Shown: positions 6,658-6,967 of the stretch, piece after piece | Layout: each line of letters begins with the position of its first letter | How positions within the stretch are numbered: position 1 is the first letter of the stretch | Assembly: GCA_905479595.1 (NCBI GenBank) | Contig: CAJQND010000106.1 | Coordinates: 1-6,967, forward strand | Reading direction: 5' to 3' | Length of the DNA stretch: 6,967 nucleotides | Source: an uncultured Hyphomicrobiales bacterium | GTDB taxonomy: Bacteria; Pseudomonadota; Alphaproteobacteria; Rhizobiales; CAJQND01 | Translations under genes and position numbers: made by a program | Notes under the pieces: generated by a model | Databases searched by the model: none | What the model saw: the letters and a program-made list of their open reading frames with translations, nothing else | What the model was told of the DNA's origin: nothing

Positions 6658-6666
6658 TGATAAAAT
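6658..6666 (+). promoter_or_regulatory. Candidate extended -10 promoter of the sugar dehydrogenase-like gene
   Basis: TGATAAAAT combines a TGn extension with TAAAAT (five of six matches to TATAAT). The -35 position, around GTCGAT at 6638-6643, is poor, which extended -10 promoters can tolerate. Transcription would begin near 6673, leaving a leader of about 60 nt. Confidence 0.3.
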
Positions 6667-6710
6667 CAGCACCTTAAACTCAAACAGGGCTGCAATATGG
6701 CCCGGTGCTG
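6667..6710. repeat. Inverted repeat with nested second stem
   Basis: CAGCACC (6667-6673) and GGTGCTG (6704-6710) are perfect 7-bp inverted arms 30 bp apart. Inside, GGGC (6687-6690) and GCCC (6700-6703) form a second stem with a 9-nt loop, and GCCC abuts the outer right arm. The repeat starts directly after the candidate -10 and ends just before the AGAGG ribosome binding site at 6718-6722. It could be an operator or a leader RNA structure; the function is unknown. Confidence 0.45.
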
Positions 6711-6732
6711 TATGCATAGAGGATTAGATAGG

Positions 6733-6967
6733 ATGTTAACACGATTTATCCAAACCGGGTTGGTTCTATGGTGCCTGTTTTTTGCAATGGTCGGAGAGGT
6801 AGCGCGGGCGGAAATGGTACTCCAAGGGGGGCCACAGGTTGAGAGATTGCACTCAATCTTAAAACAGGTTCGGTTGCCGAGCGGGTTCTCAATCTCTCTT
6901 TATGCGCTGGTACCAAACGCCCGTCATTTGGCTGTTGGGCCAACCGGGAAAATCGTCTTCGTGGGAA
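6733..6967 (+). CDS. Exported PQQ-dependent sugar dehydrogenase-like protein, N-terminal part (cut by window edge)
   Basis: The frame is open from the ATG at 6733 to the window end (78 codons). Residues 1-26 form a signal peptide: a short start with Arg4, a hydrophobic core at 9-20, and ARA at 24-26 as a likely signal peptidase I site, so the product is probably periplasmic. The mature part contains VRLPSGFSISLYA (46-58), then VPNARHLAVGP (60-70) and GKIVFVG (72-78). This is the characteristic opening of the soluble glucose/sorbosone dehydrogenase beta-propeller family, which oxidises sugars or aldoses using PQQ. The cofactor and calcium residues lie beyond the window, so the substrate is unknown and loss of activity cannot be excluded. 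AGAGG at 6718-6722 lies 10 nt before the start. An in-frame ATG at 6712 would add seven residues but has no good ribosome binding site. Confidence 0.72.
   Translation, partial: MLTRFIQTGLVLWCLFFAMVGEVARAEMVLQGGPQVERLHSILKQVRLPSGFSISLYALVPNARHLAVGPTGKIVFVG

Larger units (their letters stand above)
6613..6732. other. Divergent spacer between the PBP gene and the sugar dehydrogenase-like gene
   Basis: This 120-bp spacer must hold the promoters of both divergent genes. It contains an extended -10 candidate on the plus strand and a long-spaced inverted repeat (both listed separately). No convincing promoter for the PBP gene was found at sensible spacing. Confidence 0.65.

Noticed and set aside
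6613..6717. 35-residue N-terminal extension of the PBP from an ATG at 6717.
   Set aside because: It would cover most of the divergent promoter region, and ATG 6612 with GGCGGGA upstream begins the expected basic tail.
6746..6943. Antisense frame of 65 codons in the sugar dehydrogenase-like gene.
   Set aside because: The plus strand encodes a signal peptide and a family-specific motif; the antisense frame has neither.

Overview
The window looks like ordinary chromosome from an alphaproteobacterium, most likely in the Rhizobiales (Hyphomicrobiales) or a close relative. The evidence is a RegB/ActS/PrrB-type redox sensor kinase with the quinone-site heptapeptide GGLENPF, an intracellular polyhydroxybutyrate (PHB) depolymerase, a bifunctional penicillin-binding protein without the extra OB-type insert of enteric PBP1a, and the start of a PQQ-type sugar dehydrogenase. 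Base composition looks balanced by eye (about half G+C) and even across the genes, so nothing points to recent transfer. I see no tRNA, rRNA, CRISPR array, insertion sequence or phage gene.

Layout: (1) positions 1-521, minus strand, hold the N-terminal half of a membrane sensor histidine kinase, cut by the left edge. (2) Sixty-three bases away and divergent, 585-2175 is a two-gene ABC-2-type transporter operon, an ATPase and a permease overlapping by 8 bp. (3) After a 209-bp spacer with a candidate promoter and two TGC-N3-GCA motifs comes phaZ, 2385-3623, from a GTG start with a good Shine-Dalgarno. (4) Fifty-six bases on, 3680-4444 encodes a YgjP-like (DUF45) zinc metallopeptidase. (5) Its stop codon overlaps, tail to tail, the stop codon of a class A penicillin-binding protein on the minus strand, 4441-6612. 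(6) A 120-bp divergent spacer with an inverted repeat leads to 6733-6967, the 5' end of an exported PQQ-dependent sugar dehydrogenase-like gene, cut by the right edge.

Functionally the window joins redox sensing (RegB), export of an unknown substrate (ABC-2 pair), mobilisation of carbon stored as PHB (PhaZ), peptidoglycan synthesis (PBP) and periplasmic sugar oxidation. The only obvious transcription unit is the ABC pair; phaZ and the metallopeptidase gene could form a second. I find no convincing undescribed multi-gene system. The best leads are regulatory: a possible PhaR-like operator pair upstream of phaZ, an inverted repeat between the PBP and sugar dehydrogenase genes, and the divergent pairing of a redox kinase with an ABC exporter whose ATPase departs from canonical motifs.
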